Assembly: GCA_024742475.1 (NCBI GenBank) | Contig: JANSYI010000013.1 | Span: 156,331-220,330, forward strand | Direction: 5' to 3' | Length of the DNA stretch: 64,000 nucleotides | Source of the DNA: a bacterium | GTDB taxonomy: Bacteria; Myxococcota_A; Polyangia; Nannocystales; Nannocystaceae | Part shown: one piece after another, positions 1-8,059 of the stretch | Layout: every line of letters starts with the position of its first letter | Numbering within the stretch: the first letter of the stretch is position 1 | The notes under the pieces: generated by a model | What the model was told of the DNA's origin: nothing | What the model saw: the letters and a program-made list of their open reading frames with translations, nothing else | The model's database searches: none | Position numbers and translations under genes: made by a program

Positions 1-60
1 CACTCTCCCCACCCTCGTTCGAGTTCCCGCAGAGAGCTCTTGTTTCCCAAACTTCCTCGG

Positions 61-97
61 ATCGCCCGCGCCAATGGTGGCGCGGGCGATTCTCTTT
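61..97. terminator. Strong intrinsic terminator hairpin
   Basis: Positions 61-73 and 78-90 form a perfect 13-bp stem with a 4-nt loop (atgg), followed on the plus strand by the T-rich run ttctcttt. It lies just beyond the stop of the first minus-strand gene. By its tail it should work best for transcripts entering from the left edge, but the stem is strong enough to act in both directions. Confidence 0.8.
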
Positions 98-103
98 GGG
101 GCC

Positions 104-733
104 TCAGGGCGTGTCCCGAAAGGCCAGCACCTTGAAGCCGCCGCTGGGCGTGTGCTCGAGGATCGAGCCCAGCATGACGAGCGTCTGCTCCCGCCCCGAC
201 GCGTCTTTGACGACGAGCTTGGGCCGAAGGTGGAGCCGGACCTTGGGGCGGTCCGTGATCTCCTTGGCCTCCAAGCGCACGAACTCGAGCGTCTGCCCCC
301 CGTAGCGTTCGAGCGCTGTGTTCATGTCTCCGCGCGACTCGCCGTGCAGCTCGGCCCACGCCAGGTCGGCGCCCAAGCCTAGGCCGCTTCGGTGGTGAAC
401 GGTCACGGGGAAGAAGCGGTCCTTGTACTCCGACTCGGTCACCGCGAGCTTCGCCAAGGCCGCCGAGTCGTTGGCGCCCAGCGCCTCGAGAATCGCCTCG
501 CCCAGCGCCTCGAGGGACTCCGCGGCGCCGTCCATCGCTGCGTCGCCGACGTCGACGCCCGAGAAGTCCATCGCGGGCTTCGGCTTGGGTACGTAGGGCT
601 GAAACCGCGGATCGTCCTTGGCCAGCGGCGGGCCCTTCTTCGACTCCGGACGCACGGCTGGACCCTCGGGCAGCGACGAATCGCACGCCGCGAGCGCGAG
701 GGCCGAGCACAACCAGAGCCGAAGCGTGAACAT
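104..733 (-). CDS. Small lipoprotein, last gene of the TonB operon
   Basis: A 209-residue exported protein I cannot assign to a named family. The ATG at 733 gives a proper lipoprotein leader (MFTLRLWLCSALALAAC, Cys17 as acylation site); the longer upstream frame would bury it. After the leader come a Lys/Pro-rich stretch and a mixed alpha/beta domain with many Glu/Lys pairs, probably a periplasmic or outer-membrane-anchored fold. It starts 11 bp after the beta-helix lipoprotein stop, so it is very likely co-transcribed with the TonB-dependent receptor. That context suggests an accessory role in the same uptake system, which is inference only. Confidence 0.75.
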   Translation of the reverse strand: MFTLRLWLCSALALAACDSSLPEGPAVRPESKKGPPLAKDDPRFQPYVPKPKPAMDFSGVDVGDAAMDGAAESLEALGEAILEALGANDSAALAKLAVTESEYKDRFFPVTVHHRSGLGLGADLAWAELHGESRGDMNTALERYGGQTLEFVRLEAKEITDRPKVRLHLRPKLVVKDASGREQTLVMLGSILEHTPSGGFKVLAFRDTP

Positions 734-743
734 CCGCGTGTCG

Positions 744-2114
744 TCAGATGCTGTAGTTGGTCCAGCCCGTGGTCCAGTCGTCACCACCTGGTTCGACTGC
801 GCCGACGTAGTCGGTCGCCTCGAAGCTATCGCCAGGAGCCACGGCTCCGGATTCGGCAGGCGAACCGGCGGCGGGCATGATGTCGGGGCTGCCCCACTGT
901 GCCGAGCCGAGCGTCGGGTCGACCTCCACGTTGCCACCATCGTCGAGGAAGCTCTGCAGGTCGTCCGCAGTCCAGGTCACGTCGGAGCCCTCTTCTTCAT
1001 CCACGCCGGCTGCGCCAGACCCGAAGTAGAGGTTGCCCTCGATGACGATGCCACCGTCTTCGGCGATGGCTTGCGTTTCCCGGTTCTGAAGGAAGACGAG
1101 CTCGTTGGTGAAGTTGCCAACGATGCTGTTGACCAGCTTCGCCTCCGTGCCTTCCTTGAGGGTCATGCCCTTGCTCTTGTCCCCGCCCGCACCCGAGCCG
1201 ATGATCGTGCCGTTGGCGACCGCGGGCGAGGTGACTGGAGTCGCGGAGAAGTTGGTGCCCTGGTTGCTCCACTCGAACGCGTTGTCACCGATCGCGGGGT
1301 CTTGGTGGATGAACACGTACTGCAGGTCGCCCTGGTAGCCCTGGTCGCAGTCGATCGAGTCGTCCTCCGCCCCCGTCACCACGAGGTGGTCGGCGTTGAA
1401 CTCACCGCCGAACATCTCGATGCCGTCATCGGCACCCATGTGGACCTGGACGTGGCTGACCGAGGTGTCGGTGCCGCAGGCGTAGAAGGTGATGCCGTTG
1501 AGCTCGGAGCCTTCGGCGATGGCGAAGCCTGCCCACTCGACGCGCAGGTAGCTGAGCGATCCGCAGTTGTGTGCGCTGTCGGATCCCCCGTAGGACGGCG
1601 GGTTGGCGAAGCCTTCGGCCTGCCCGGTGCCACCCTCGAGGTTGGTGGGCGCGTCTCCGAGGAGCAGCAGCCCTCCCCAGTCGCCGCGACCGCGAGAGCC
1701 TTCGGCCTGAATCGACGTCATCACGATCGGCGCGTCCGGCTCACCATCGGCGATCAGCATCGCGTCTTGGTCGATGACCAGCGCCGAGCCTTCCGTGCCC
1801 TTGATCGTGGTGCCGGGCTCGATGGTCAGCGTGCCGCCGTTGACGAAGATGATGTCTTCGAGCACCCAGATGGTGTCGCAGGTGAGCATCATGTCGCCTT
1901 CGATGTCGGCGTTGATGCCCATCGTGGGGCCACTGTTGGGGTCGGCACAGCCAGCGCTCGAATCGGTGTCGCCCGGTACGTCGTCCGTATCCCCGGTGGG
2001 GTCAGCGCCGCTGTTGCTGTCGCTTTCGCTCGCGCCCGTGTCCTCGTTCTCGGTCGCGTCGCCGCAGGCTGCCACCATTGCGGCACACAGGAGGAGTCCA
2101 GAGAGTTTCTTCAT
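744..2114 (-). CDS. Parallel beta-helix surface lipoprotein, receptor partner
   Basis: This 456-residue protein begins with a lipobox leader (LCAAMVAACGD, Cys17) and an acidic Ser/Asp/Thr linker to about residue 55. The remainder has the repetitive pattern of a right-handed parallel beta-helix: motifs such as GGTLTIEPGTTIKG near residues 90-105, RGDWGGLLLLG near 150 and DGIEMFGGEFNADHLVV near 235. Proteins of this kind are often encoded beside TonB-dependent receptors in Gram-negative bacteria and are thought to sit on the cell surface. Here the gene follows the receptor by 138 bp. The substrate cannot be read from the sequence. The Asp-rich turns (DDSIDCDQG) suggest bound calcium. Confidence 0.85.
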   Translation of the reverse strand: MKKLSGLLLCAAMVAACGDATENEDTGASESDSNSGADPTGDTDDVPGDTDSSAGCADPNSGPTMGINADIEGDMMLTCDTIWVLEDIIFVNGGTLTIEPGTTIKGTEGSALVIDQDAMLIADGEPDAPIVMTSIQAEGSRGRGDWGGLLLLGDAPTNLEGGTGQAEGFANPPSYGGSDSAHNCGSLSYLRVEWAGFAIAEGSELNGITFYACGTDTSVSHVQVHMGADDGIEMFGGEFNADHLVVTGAEDDSIDCDQGYQGDLQYVFIHQDPAIGDNAFEWSNQGTNFSATPVTSPAVANGTIIGSGAGGDKSKGMTLKEGTEAKLVNSIVGNFTNELVFLQNRETQAIAEDGGIVIEGNLYFGSGAAGVDEEEGSDVTWTADDLQSFLDDGGNVEVDPTLGSAQWGSPDIMPAAGSPAESGAVAPGDSFEATDYVGAVEPGGDDWTTGWTNYSI

Positions 2115-2252
2115 CGTCGAAAGTCCTGTTCAGCGGCCGCGATGTCTGCGGCACGCACGAGGTGTTATGCGGATGCTCGGTGACGCGCGGTGGACAGCCC
2201 AGCATCCGTAGCGTCAAAAGACGGTGACGCTTCGGAAACACCGTCCCGGGGC

Positions 2253-5200
2253 TCAGTCCAGCGCGCTGACCGGCCGCTCGCGATCCGACCTGTCGAAGCT
2301 GTAGGTCAGCCCGATGCCGAAGAAGACGCCGTTGTTCCACCGCTGAAGCACGCGATCGGCTTGTGTCCATTCCCAGGCGGCGTTGGCGACGTTCTCGGCC
2401 TTGAGGTCGAGGTCGAGGCCACCGTAGAGGCGCTGCGAAAAGGTGACGTCCACCTTGTGCCGAGGCTCGAGATAGGTGTCGGGGAGGCCCAGGCCACCGA
2501 CGCTGGTGATCTTGGGGCCCTCGATGTTGTAGAGCACGCGCGCCCGGGTGCCCGAGTCTTCGTTGTCGTAGTCGATGTAGGCGTTGACCACGTACGGCGA
2601 CTGGTCGGCGAGCGCCCGCGAACGAGACGTCGACACGTCGAAGTCGGACAGCTCGGTGCAGTCGACGCCCTCGGAGGGCTCGCACCGATCGCGCAGCTGC
2701 ACCCGCGAGTACAGCATCGTGAAGTTGGTGCCGATCGACACGTCGTCGAGCTTGTTCCAGATGAACTCGAGGTTCTTGCGCGCCTCGAGCTCGAAGCCCA
2801 GGTTCTGCGCGGCGTCGGCGTTGCGGTAGCTCGACAGGAACGGGATCCGCGGCAGCTGCACCTTCTCGATGGGCTCGTCGAGGTACTTGTAGAAGAGGGA
2901 CGCGGCGATCACCTCGCTGCCGCTGGGGAACCACTCCCAGCGGAGGTCGGCGTTCCAGATCTTCGTCTGCTCGAGGTTCGGGTTACCGATGACCTCGGTG
3001 CCGCCGACGAAGTCGGTGAAGGAGAAGGGCGCCAGCTCGCGGAACTCGGGACGGGCCAGCGTGCGCGCGCCCGAGATCCGCACGTTTTGCTTGTCGGTGG
3101 GCGAGAAGATGAGCGAGAGGGCCGGAAGGACGTCGAGGTTCGAGACCCGCACGGGGGCCAGGTCTTCGTCCGCCGGCGCGTCGGGATCGGCGAAGGGGTC
3201 GAAGGGGCGCACGCGAATGACGCTCTGCTCGAGGCGCGCGCCACCGGAGACTTTGAACCATCGGACGAACGGGATGTCGGTCATCGCGTAGCCGGCGTAG
3301 ATCTCCTGGTTTGCGCGATAGTTGTCGCTCGGACGCGTCGCTTCCTGCAGGTAGAAGGCGTTGTCCTCGGGCGACCCCCCGATGGTCGAGTCGTTGATGA
3401 TGTTGCCCGTGCCGTCGGGAATGAGCTCGGTGTCGCCGCCTTGAAACAAGAAGCGCCGGACGTCGAACTGGCGCTGCTTGCCTTCGAGCCACGCCCCCGC
3501 CTTGACCTTGCCCTTCAGCTGCGACCACTGCTTGAACGGCATCGTCAGGTTGGCGGCGCCGCTCTCGGTGTGGTCGGTCAGATCGAGGAACGTCTGCTTG
3601 CCACCGTCGTTGCCGCGGTCGAACACGTACACGCCGTCGCCGTCGGCGTCGGTGAAGAAGTTCTCGCGAATCGCCGGGTCGTCGCGACGCGCCTGGGCGT
3701 AGGAGCCGAACCAGTCGAGCTCGAGGTCCTTGGCCTTGGGGAACGTGTGACGACCTCCCAGCCGCGTCATCGCGATCGAGCGCATGATGTAGCGGATCCG
3801 GGTGGAGAAGACCGGGTCGGGGCCGGACACGTTGCGGGCGACACCTGCGAGCCGGCGCGTCTCGTCGCTCGCTTCGCGCGAGTAGAAGCCGAGCAGCTCG
3901 AGGCGGTGGTCGTCGTTGATGTCGTACTTGGCGAGCCCCACCGTCGCCCAAGCCACGGTGTGGGTGGTGCGCATGCTGGGCGGGCCGCCGTAGTCGACCT
4001 GCGGCGTATCGGCGAGCGACTCCCCGTCGCTGGTCGAGTATAGGCGCATCTGTTCGAACCGGTTGGTCTGGTGCTGGCTCTTGTACTGGGCCGACCAAAG
4101 GAAGCCCAGGCGGCTGTCCTCACCGTGCGGTTTAAAACCGTAGCCGACGTTGGACTTCACCGAGAAGTCCGGCGGCGCCTTCGCCGTTCGCATCCGGGTG
4201 TCGGTGTACATCGCGTCACCGAACCGCTCGATCTCCTCGGGCGTGTAGACCGGCTGGAAGTCGTCGTCGAGCACGCCGCGGCTTGCGGGCGTGTCGGTGG
4301 GGAGCTCTTCGGAGAGGCCGCGCGGGAGGTTGCCGAAGCCGAACGCGTCCTGCCCAGGAAACGACCCGTTCGTCAGCATCTGCCGAAACGTCGTCTGGGT
4401 GTTGCCGCCGAGCTCCGCGCCCACCGAGACGACGAGGTCGTCGGGAACGTCGCGACTCTCGAGCTGCACCGACCCGCCCGCAAAGTCGCCGGGCACGTCG
4501 GGCGTGAAGGTCTTCTGCACGTTGATCGCCGAGAGGGCGGACGCCGGGAAGATGTCCAGCGGCACCGTGCGAAGCTCGGGCTCGGGACTGGGAACCCGAG
4601 CGCCGTCGAACAGGGTGTTGACGTAGCGGTGCCCGAGGCCGCGCACGAAGAGGTAGCGGCCGCCGACGACCGTGACGCCGACGATCCGCCGAGCGACCGC
4701 GGAGGCCGAGCCCCCGCCCGACTTCGCGATCTCGTCGCGACTCATGAGGTCGCGCGCAGCCGAGGATTCCTTGCGCTGCTGCAGGCGTGCCGCCTCGCTC
4801 TCGCGGTTCATCTCGGCCTCGACGATGACCGTCTGCCCGGCGCCCTCGAGCGGTCGAAGCTCGGAGTTGATCGTCTGCGTCGCGCCCTCTTCGACGACCA
4901 CGTTGGAGATGCGGCGCGGCTCGTTGGCGTCGGAGCGCACGCGAATCTCCCACGAGCCTACGGGCAGCTCGAGGGTGTAGTTGCCGTCGATGTCGGTCTT
5001 GGTCTTGTACTCGGTGTCGATCGCCTCGACGTAGGCGCCGATGAGCGGCTCCCCCGTGTTGGCGTCGAGCACCCGCCCCTGCACGGTGCCGGCCTTGCCG
5101 CGGACCTTCTTGGTCTCGACCTTCAGCTCCTCGGCGAGCGCCTCTTCGTCTTCGGTCAGGTCGACGAAATCGAACTCGAAGTCGCCCTCTTCTTCGTCCG

Positions 5201-5477
5201 CTTCGACCTCGGCCACCGCGGGAGGTTCGGGCTCGGGCTCCTCGAGCACGGGCGCAGGGGGCTCATCCGTCGGTGGCCCCTCGCCATCGGCCGGAGGCTC
5301 GGCCGGCGTGGGCGCGACGACCTCCACGTCACCGGGCGATGGCTCCGGAGACGTCGCCGGGCCCTGGTAGTCGCGCCGCAACGAAGGCGCGTCGTCCTCG
5401 ACCTCCGCGAGTACGGAAGAGGGCACGAGAAGCAGGGCGCCGCAAAGCAGCGCCGAATGGGCTCGCCGGGTCGTCAT
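2253..5477 (-). CDS. TonB-dependent outer-membrane receptor
   Basis: A 1074-residue receptor. Residues 1-24 are a Sec signal, 25-115 a long acidic/proline linker, and about 132-215 a carboxypeptidase-regulatory-like beta-sandwich (GTVQGRVLDANTGEPLIGAY). The plug follows (ASAVARRIVGVTVVGGRYLF, then RGLGHRY and LDIFPASALSAINVQKTF) and the rest is a 22-strand-type barrel. Such receptors take up scarce ligands through the outer membrane using TonB/ExbBD energy. The gene starts 4 bp after exbD and is the centre of a seven-gene minus-strand operon. Length and domain order fit the 'carboxypeptidase-regulatory-like TonB receptor' group. The ligand is unknown; the neighbouring PhoB-like regulator hints at a phosphorus compound. 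Confidence 0.93.
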   Translation of the reverse strand: MTTRRAHSALLCGALLLVPSSVLAEVEDDAPSLRRDYQGPATSPEPSPGDVEVVAPTPAEPPADGEGPPTDEPPAPVLEEPEPEPPAVAEVEADEEEGDFEFDFVDLTEDEEALAEELKVETKKVRGKAGTVQGRVLDANTGEPLIGAYVEAIDTEYKTKTDIDGNYTLELPVGSWEIRVRSDANEPRRISNVVVEEGATQTINSELRPLEGAGQTVIVEAEMNRESEAARLQQRKESSAARDLMSRDEIAKSGGGSASAVARRIVGVTVVGGRYLFVRGLGHRYVNTLFDGARVPSPEPELRTVPLDIFPASALSAINVQKTFTPDVPGDFAGGSVQLESRDVPDDLVVSVGAELGGNTQTTFRQMLTNGSFPGQDAFGFGNLPRGLSEELPTDTPASRGVLDDDFQPVYTPEEIERFGDAMYTDTRMRTAKAPPDFSVKSNVGYGFKPHGEDSRLGFLWSAQYKSQHQTNRFEQMRLYSTSDGESLADTPQVDYGGPPSMRTTHTVAWATVGLAKYDINDDHRLELLGFYSREASDETRRLAGVARNVSGPDPVFSTRIRYIMRSIAMTRLGGRHTFPKAKDLELDWFGSYAQARRDDPAIRENFFTDADGDGVYVFDRGNDGGKQTFLDLTDHTESGAANLTMPFKQWSQLKGKVKAGAWLEGKQRQFDVRRFLFQGGDTELIPDGTGNIINDSTIGGSPEDNAFYLQEATRPSDNYRANQEIYAGYAMTDIPFVRWFKVSGGARLEQSVIRVRPFDPFADPDAPADEDLAPVRVSNLDVLPALSLIFSPTDKQNVRISGARTLARPEFRELAPFSFTDFVGGTEVIGNPNLEQTKIWNADLRWEWFPSGSEVIAASLFYKYLDEPIEKVQLPRIPFLSSYRNADAAQNLGFELEARKNLEFIWNKLDDVSIGTNFTMLYSRVQLRDRCEPSEGVDCTELSDFDVSTSRSRALADQSPYVVNAYIDYDNEDSGTRARVLYNIEGPKITSVGGLGLPDTYLEPRHKVDVTFSQRLYGGLDLDLKAENVANAAWEWTQADRVLQRWNNGVFFGIGLTYSFDRSDRERPVSALD

Positions 5478-5481
5478 GAGA

Positions 5482-5913
5482 CTACTCGAGTTTCTTGGTG
5501 ATCATCACCACCGGAGCCGCCCCGCCTGCGCGGGCGTAGTCGACTCCAAGGAGCACGCGGCCATAGGCCACGTCATCCGCACCGTCCACGTACAGCACGT
5601 TGTCCGGACGGGCGTTGAACATTCGCTTCAGCCGCTGGCTGAGCTCGGCCTCTTCGATGGTCACCGAGTTCACCTCGTAGCTGCCATCGTCCCCGACCGA
5701 GAGCACCAAGGGCTTGTTCGGGTCGTTGGACTCGTCGAGCTTTTGATCCGTCTCGTCCTTGGGCGGCAGCCGAACGTCGAACCCTTCGGTCACGACGGGC
5801 GCGAGGACCATGAAGATGATGAGCAGCACGAGCACCACGTCGACGAGCGGCGTGACGTTCATGTCGGGCTTGACCTTGGTCTTGCCGTTTTCGTTGCCGA
5901 TCGACATTCCCAT
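5482..5913 (-). CDS. exbD: ExbD/TolR-family biopolymer transporter (second copy)
   Basis: A 143-residue ExbD. It has a short cytoplasmic N-terminus, one transmembrane helix with the conserved aspartate (MNVTPLVDVVLVLLIIFMVL, Asp about residue 25), then a periplasmic domain with the DVRLPPK segment after the membrane. ExbD forms the proton-driven motor with ExbB and works on TonB. The stop lies 4 bp before the receptor start and the start 3 bp after the other exbD, so the genes are translationally packed. Two ExbD paralogues in tandem suggest a mixed ExbD pair in one motor. Confidence 0.93.
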   Translation of the reverse strand: MGMSIGNENGKTKVKPDMNVTPLVDVVLVLLIIFMVLAPVVTEGFDVRLPPKDETDQKLDESNDPNKPLVLSVGDDGSYEVNSVTIEEAELSQRLKRMFNARPDNVLYVDGADDVAYGRVLLGVDYARAGGAAPVVMITKKLE

Positions 5914-5916
5914 GGT

Positions 5917-6357
5917 TCAGCCCTCGCCTTCTTTCCATTCGGCGCCAACACCCACGGCGAGCGAGACCGTGGGGAAGCCGATGTCCTGCACGTCGCGGAA
6001 GAAGTCGCGAACGATCGCGTAGCGCAGCCCCGCGTCGGCGCGAAGCAGCACGCGCTGGTCGGAGTCGCGGGAAAACTCGACCCGCAGACCATCGAGGGCC
6101 GCCTGCCGAGACACGTCGGCCTTGGACCAGGTGTAGACCTCGTTGATGTCGATGGTGACGGTCAAGGGCTCGGCGCCGTCCTCGTGTTTGTCGGCGGCCT
6201 TGACCTTCATCATCTCGATGGGCTTGCCACCTTGGACGTCGGGCAGGACGACCATGAAGATGATGAGCAAGACGAGGACGACGTCGACCAGAGGCGTGAC
6301 GTTGATGTTGGGCTGCGCGCCCTTCTTCTTGCCGCCGCTATTGATCTGGGCTCCCAT
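5917..6357 (-). CDS. exbD: ExbD/TolR-family biopolymer transporter (first copy)
   Basis: A 146-residue ExbD paralogue with a Gly/Lys-rich N-terminus, the proton-path transmembrane helix (INVTPLVDVVLVLLIIFMVV, Asp about residue 25) and a periplasmic domain ending in WKEGEG. Its ATG lies inside the end of exbB (20-bp overlap), so translation is probably coupled. The transmembrane helix is nearly identical to that of the second ExbD, while the periplasmic parts differ clearly. This suggests old duplication with specialisation towards different partners. Confidence 0.93.
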   Translation of the reverse strand: MGAQINSGGKKKGAQPNINVTPLVDVVLVLLIIFMVVLPDVQGGKPIEMMKVKAADKHEDGAEPLTVTIDINEVYTWSKADVSRQAALDGLRVEFSRDSDQRVLLRADAGLRYAIVRDFFRDVQDIGFPTVSLAVGVGAEWKEGEG

Positions 6358-7015
6358 GCGCGACCTCCAGGTAGTCCACGAGCTCGCTTGCGGCGTGCTG
6401 CATGGTTTGATCGAACGCGTCGAACTTGGCGCTCAGGAAGTTGAAGACGAGCACCGCCATGATGGCGACGACGAGGCCGACGGCCGTCACGATGAGCGCT
6501 TCGGCGATACCTGCGGAAACGGCTCCGATGCCGCCGCCGCCCGCCGCCGCGATGCCCTGGAAGGCGGTGATGATGCCGATGACGGTGCCGAACAGGCCGA
6601 TGAACGGCGCGGTGGAGCCCGTCGAGGCGAGAATGCCCATGCCCCGGCGCGCCTCGGTGCCCATCATCTCGAGCTTTCGGTTGAGCTCGCGCTTGGCCAT
6701 TTCGACCGGGCCGACCGTCTCGTCGCGCGTGTTGGCGCGGTACGACTCGAGCCCGAAGCGAAGCAGCCGGGGCAGCGGACCTCGGGCGAACTCCTTGCCG
6801 CGCGTCAGGTCGTAGAGCGTGTCGATCTCCTTGGCTTCCATCAGGGGCCGGGCCTTGTCGGCAAATGCCACGCTGACGCGATGCGCCTTGAGCAACACCA
6901 AGAATCGCTCCACCGCCACGAAGGCGCTGGCGATGCCCATGACCACCAAGGAGATGGCCACGGCCTTGGACAGGATGCCCATCTCGGCCCAGATTTCTGC
7001 GAGGGAAAGTTCCAT
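6338..7015 (-). CDS. exbB: ExbB/TolQ proton-channel protein
   Basis: A 225-residue member of the MotA/TolQ/ExbB channel family. A first transmembrane helix lies near residues 15-35 (AVAISLVVMGIASAFVAVER), then a cytoplasmic helical region. The conserved channel pair of helices runs from about 120 to 195 (GILASTGSTAPFIGLFGTVI and GIAEALIVTAVGLVVAIMAV), with the family's typical Gly/Thr-rich faces. It assembles as a pentamer around ExbD and converts proton flow into TonB movement. It sits 30 bp after tonB and overlaps exbD. Confidence 0.94.
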   Translation of the reverse strand: MELSLAEIWAEMGILSKAVAISLVVMGIASAFVAVERFLVLLKAHRVSVAFADKARPLMEAKEIDTLYDLTRGKEFARGPLPRLLRFGLESYRANTRDETVGPVEMAKRELNRKLEMMGTEARRGMGILASTGSTAPFIGLFGTVIGIITAFQGIAAAGGGGIGAVSAGIAEALIVTAVGLVVAIMAVLVFNFLSAKFDAFDQTMQHAASELVDYLEVAHGSPDQ

Positions 7016-7045
7016 CGTTTCGCTCCTTTTGTCGTACTGCTTGGC

Positions 7046-7906
7046 TCAATCGGTGAGCTGGAAGGGGATCGTGACTTTGTGCCAGACCGTGATCGGCATG
7101 CCCTCGAGGGTCGCCGGCTTGAACTTCCAGGTCTTGACGACCTTGATCACGGCCTTGAGGAAGGCCTTTTCGGCGGCCTTCTTTTCATCTTCGGTGGTGG
7201 CGCTGGTCTTCTTGGCCAGCACCTTCGCGCCGCGCACGGATCCGTCGCGGTGCACGTGCAGCTTGAGCACGATCCGTCCGGTGATGCCCTCGTCGCGAAG
7301 CTTGCGCGGGTACTCGGGCTGCGCGTTGGCGGACAGCGGCTTGGGCACCGTCGCGTTCTCGGGGCGGTCGATCGGCTTGGTCGGGTCGATCGGCACCTCC
7401 TTGCGGCGCTTGGGCTTCTTGGGCTGCGCGGGCTTGGGCTGCTTGGGCTTGGTCGGCTTCGATGCCGCAGGTTTGGCGCTGCCGCCTCCAAAGCCCGTCC
7501 GGCTCGTCGAGCCATCCATCGGGACCTCGTAGACCTTTTCCTTGTCGGTCTCGTCGGCGGCCTCGGTGGGCTTGCTGATCGGGGTCTGCGGCTTGGGCTT
7601 GGGGGTCAGCTTCTTGACCCGCTTGACCTTGGCGTCCGGGGGCGGTGGTGGAGGAGCCTCGGGTTCGGGCTCTTCCTCTTCGATCTCCGGCTCTTCTTCT
7701 TCGACCGCGAAGTCCGTGAGCTCGGGGTCACCCAGCGCGACCTCGATGGTGTCCTCTTCGGGCTCCAAGGTCGCGATGTAGGTCCCGGCGCCGACGAGAA
7801 GCACGCCCAGCCCGACCGCCGAGGGCAGGATGCGGCGCTCGAAGAACCAGCCTTGGAGTTCTGGGCGAAACCCGTCGAACATGGGCCGGCGAACTATGGG
7901 GCGCAT
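7046..7906 (-). CDS. tonB: TonB energy-transducing protein
   Basis: I prefer the ATG at 7906 (286 residues) to an upstream TTG at 7948, because the latter overlaps the GTGAC repeat array of the promoter. One transmembrane anchor lies near residues 25-45 (SAVGLGVLLVGAGTYIA), followed by a Glu-rich block, a proline run, a Lys/Pro periplasmic spacer, and the TonB C-terminal domain in the last ~95 residues (YPRKLRDEGITGRIVLKLHV, then VKTWKFKPA and a final VTIPFQL strand). It links the ExbB/ExbD motor to the receptor's TonB box. It is the first gene of the operon. Confidence 0.92.
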   Translation of the reverse strand: MRPIVRRPMFDGFRPELQGWFFERRILPSAVGLGVLLVGAGTYIATLEPEEDTIEVALGDPELTDFAVEEEEPEIEEEEPEPEAPPPPPPDAKVKRVKKLTPKPKPQTPISKPTEAADETDKEKVYEVPMDGSTSRTGFGGGSAKPAASKPTKPKQPKPAQPKKPKRRKEVPIDPTKPIDRPENATVPKPLSANAQPEYPRKLRDEGITGRIVLKLHVHRDGSVRGAKVLAKKTSATTEDEKKAAEKAFLKAVIKVVKTWKFKPATLEGMPITVWHKVTIPFQLTD

Positions 7907-7941
7907 CCATGGCCTCGGCGTGTCGACTTTGTCTCGGCTCC

Positions 7942-7979
7942 GTGACAAGCCGGGTGGACGTACGTGACGTAGCGGTGAC
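7942..7979 (-). promoter_or_regulatory. 11-bp-spaced GTCAC repeats, PHO-box-like, tonB side
   Basis: GTGAC (GTCAC on the minus strand) occurs at 7942-7946, 7964-7968 and 7975-7979. The spacings are 22 and 11 bp, with a degraded copy (gtgga) near 7954. PHO boxes are direct repeats of a 7-mer like CTGTCAT with an 11-bp period. The site lies directly upstream of the chosen tonB start. Assignment to the PhoB-like regulator next door is inference. Confidence 0.5.
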
Positions 7980-8019
7980 CCGGCCGTGGCGTCTCACAAT
8001 CCCCAGACCGTTTGCCGTG

Positions 8020-8038
8020 CCGTCACGGAGCTGTCACC
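8020..8038 (+). promoter_or_regulatory. PHO-box-like direct repeat before the response regulator
   Basis: The 7-mers CCGTCAC and CTGTCAC are separated by ggag, giving GTCAC at 8022 and 8033, an exact 11-bp period as in PhoB sites. The repeat ends about 22 bp before the GTG at 8060. If PhoB-type activation applies, the mRNA would be almost leaderless. It probably serves autoregulation. Confidence 0.5.
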
Positions 8039-8059
8039 CGGCCAGTGCTTAGTGCAGTC

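Noticed and set aside
2190..4043. Long plus-strand reading frame (617 codons) opposite the TonB receptor
   Set aside because: It is the mirror of a strongly conserved receptor gene; its translation is Val/Arg/Glu-rich without motifs, typical of antisense frames in GC-rich DNA.
6143..7945. 600-codon plus-strand frame opposite tonB/exbB
   Set aside because: The known tonB, exbB and exbD genes are on the other strand with clear motifs; this frame has none.
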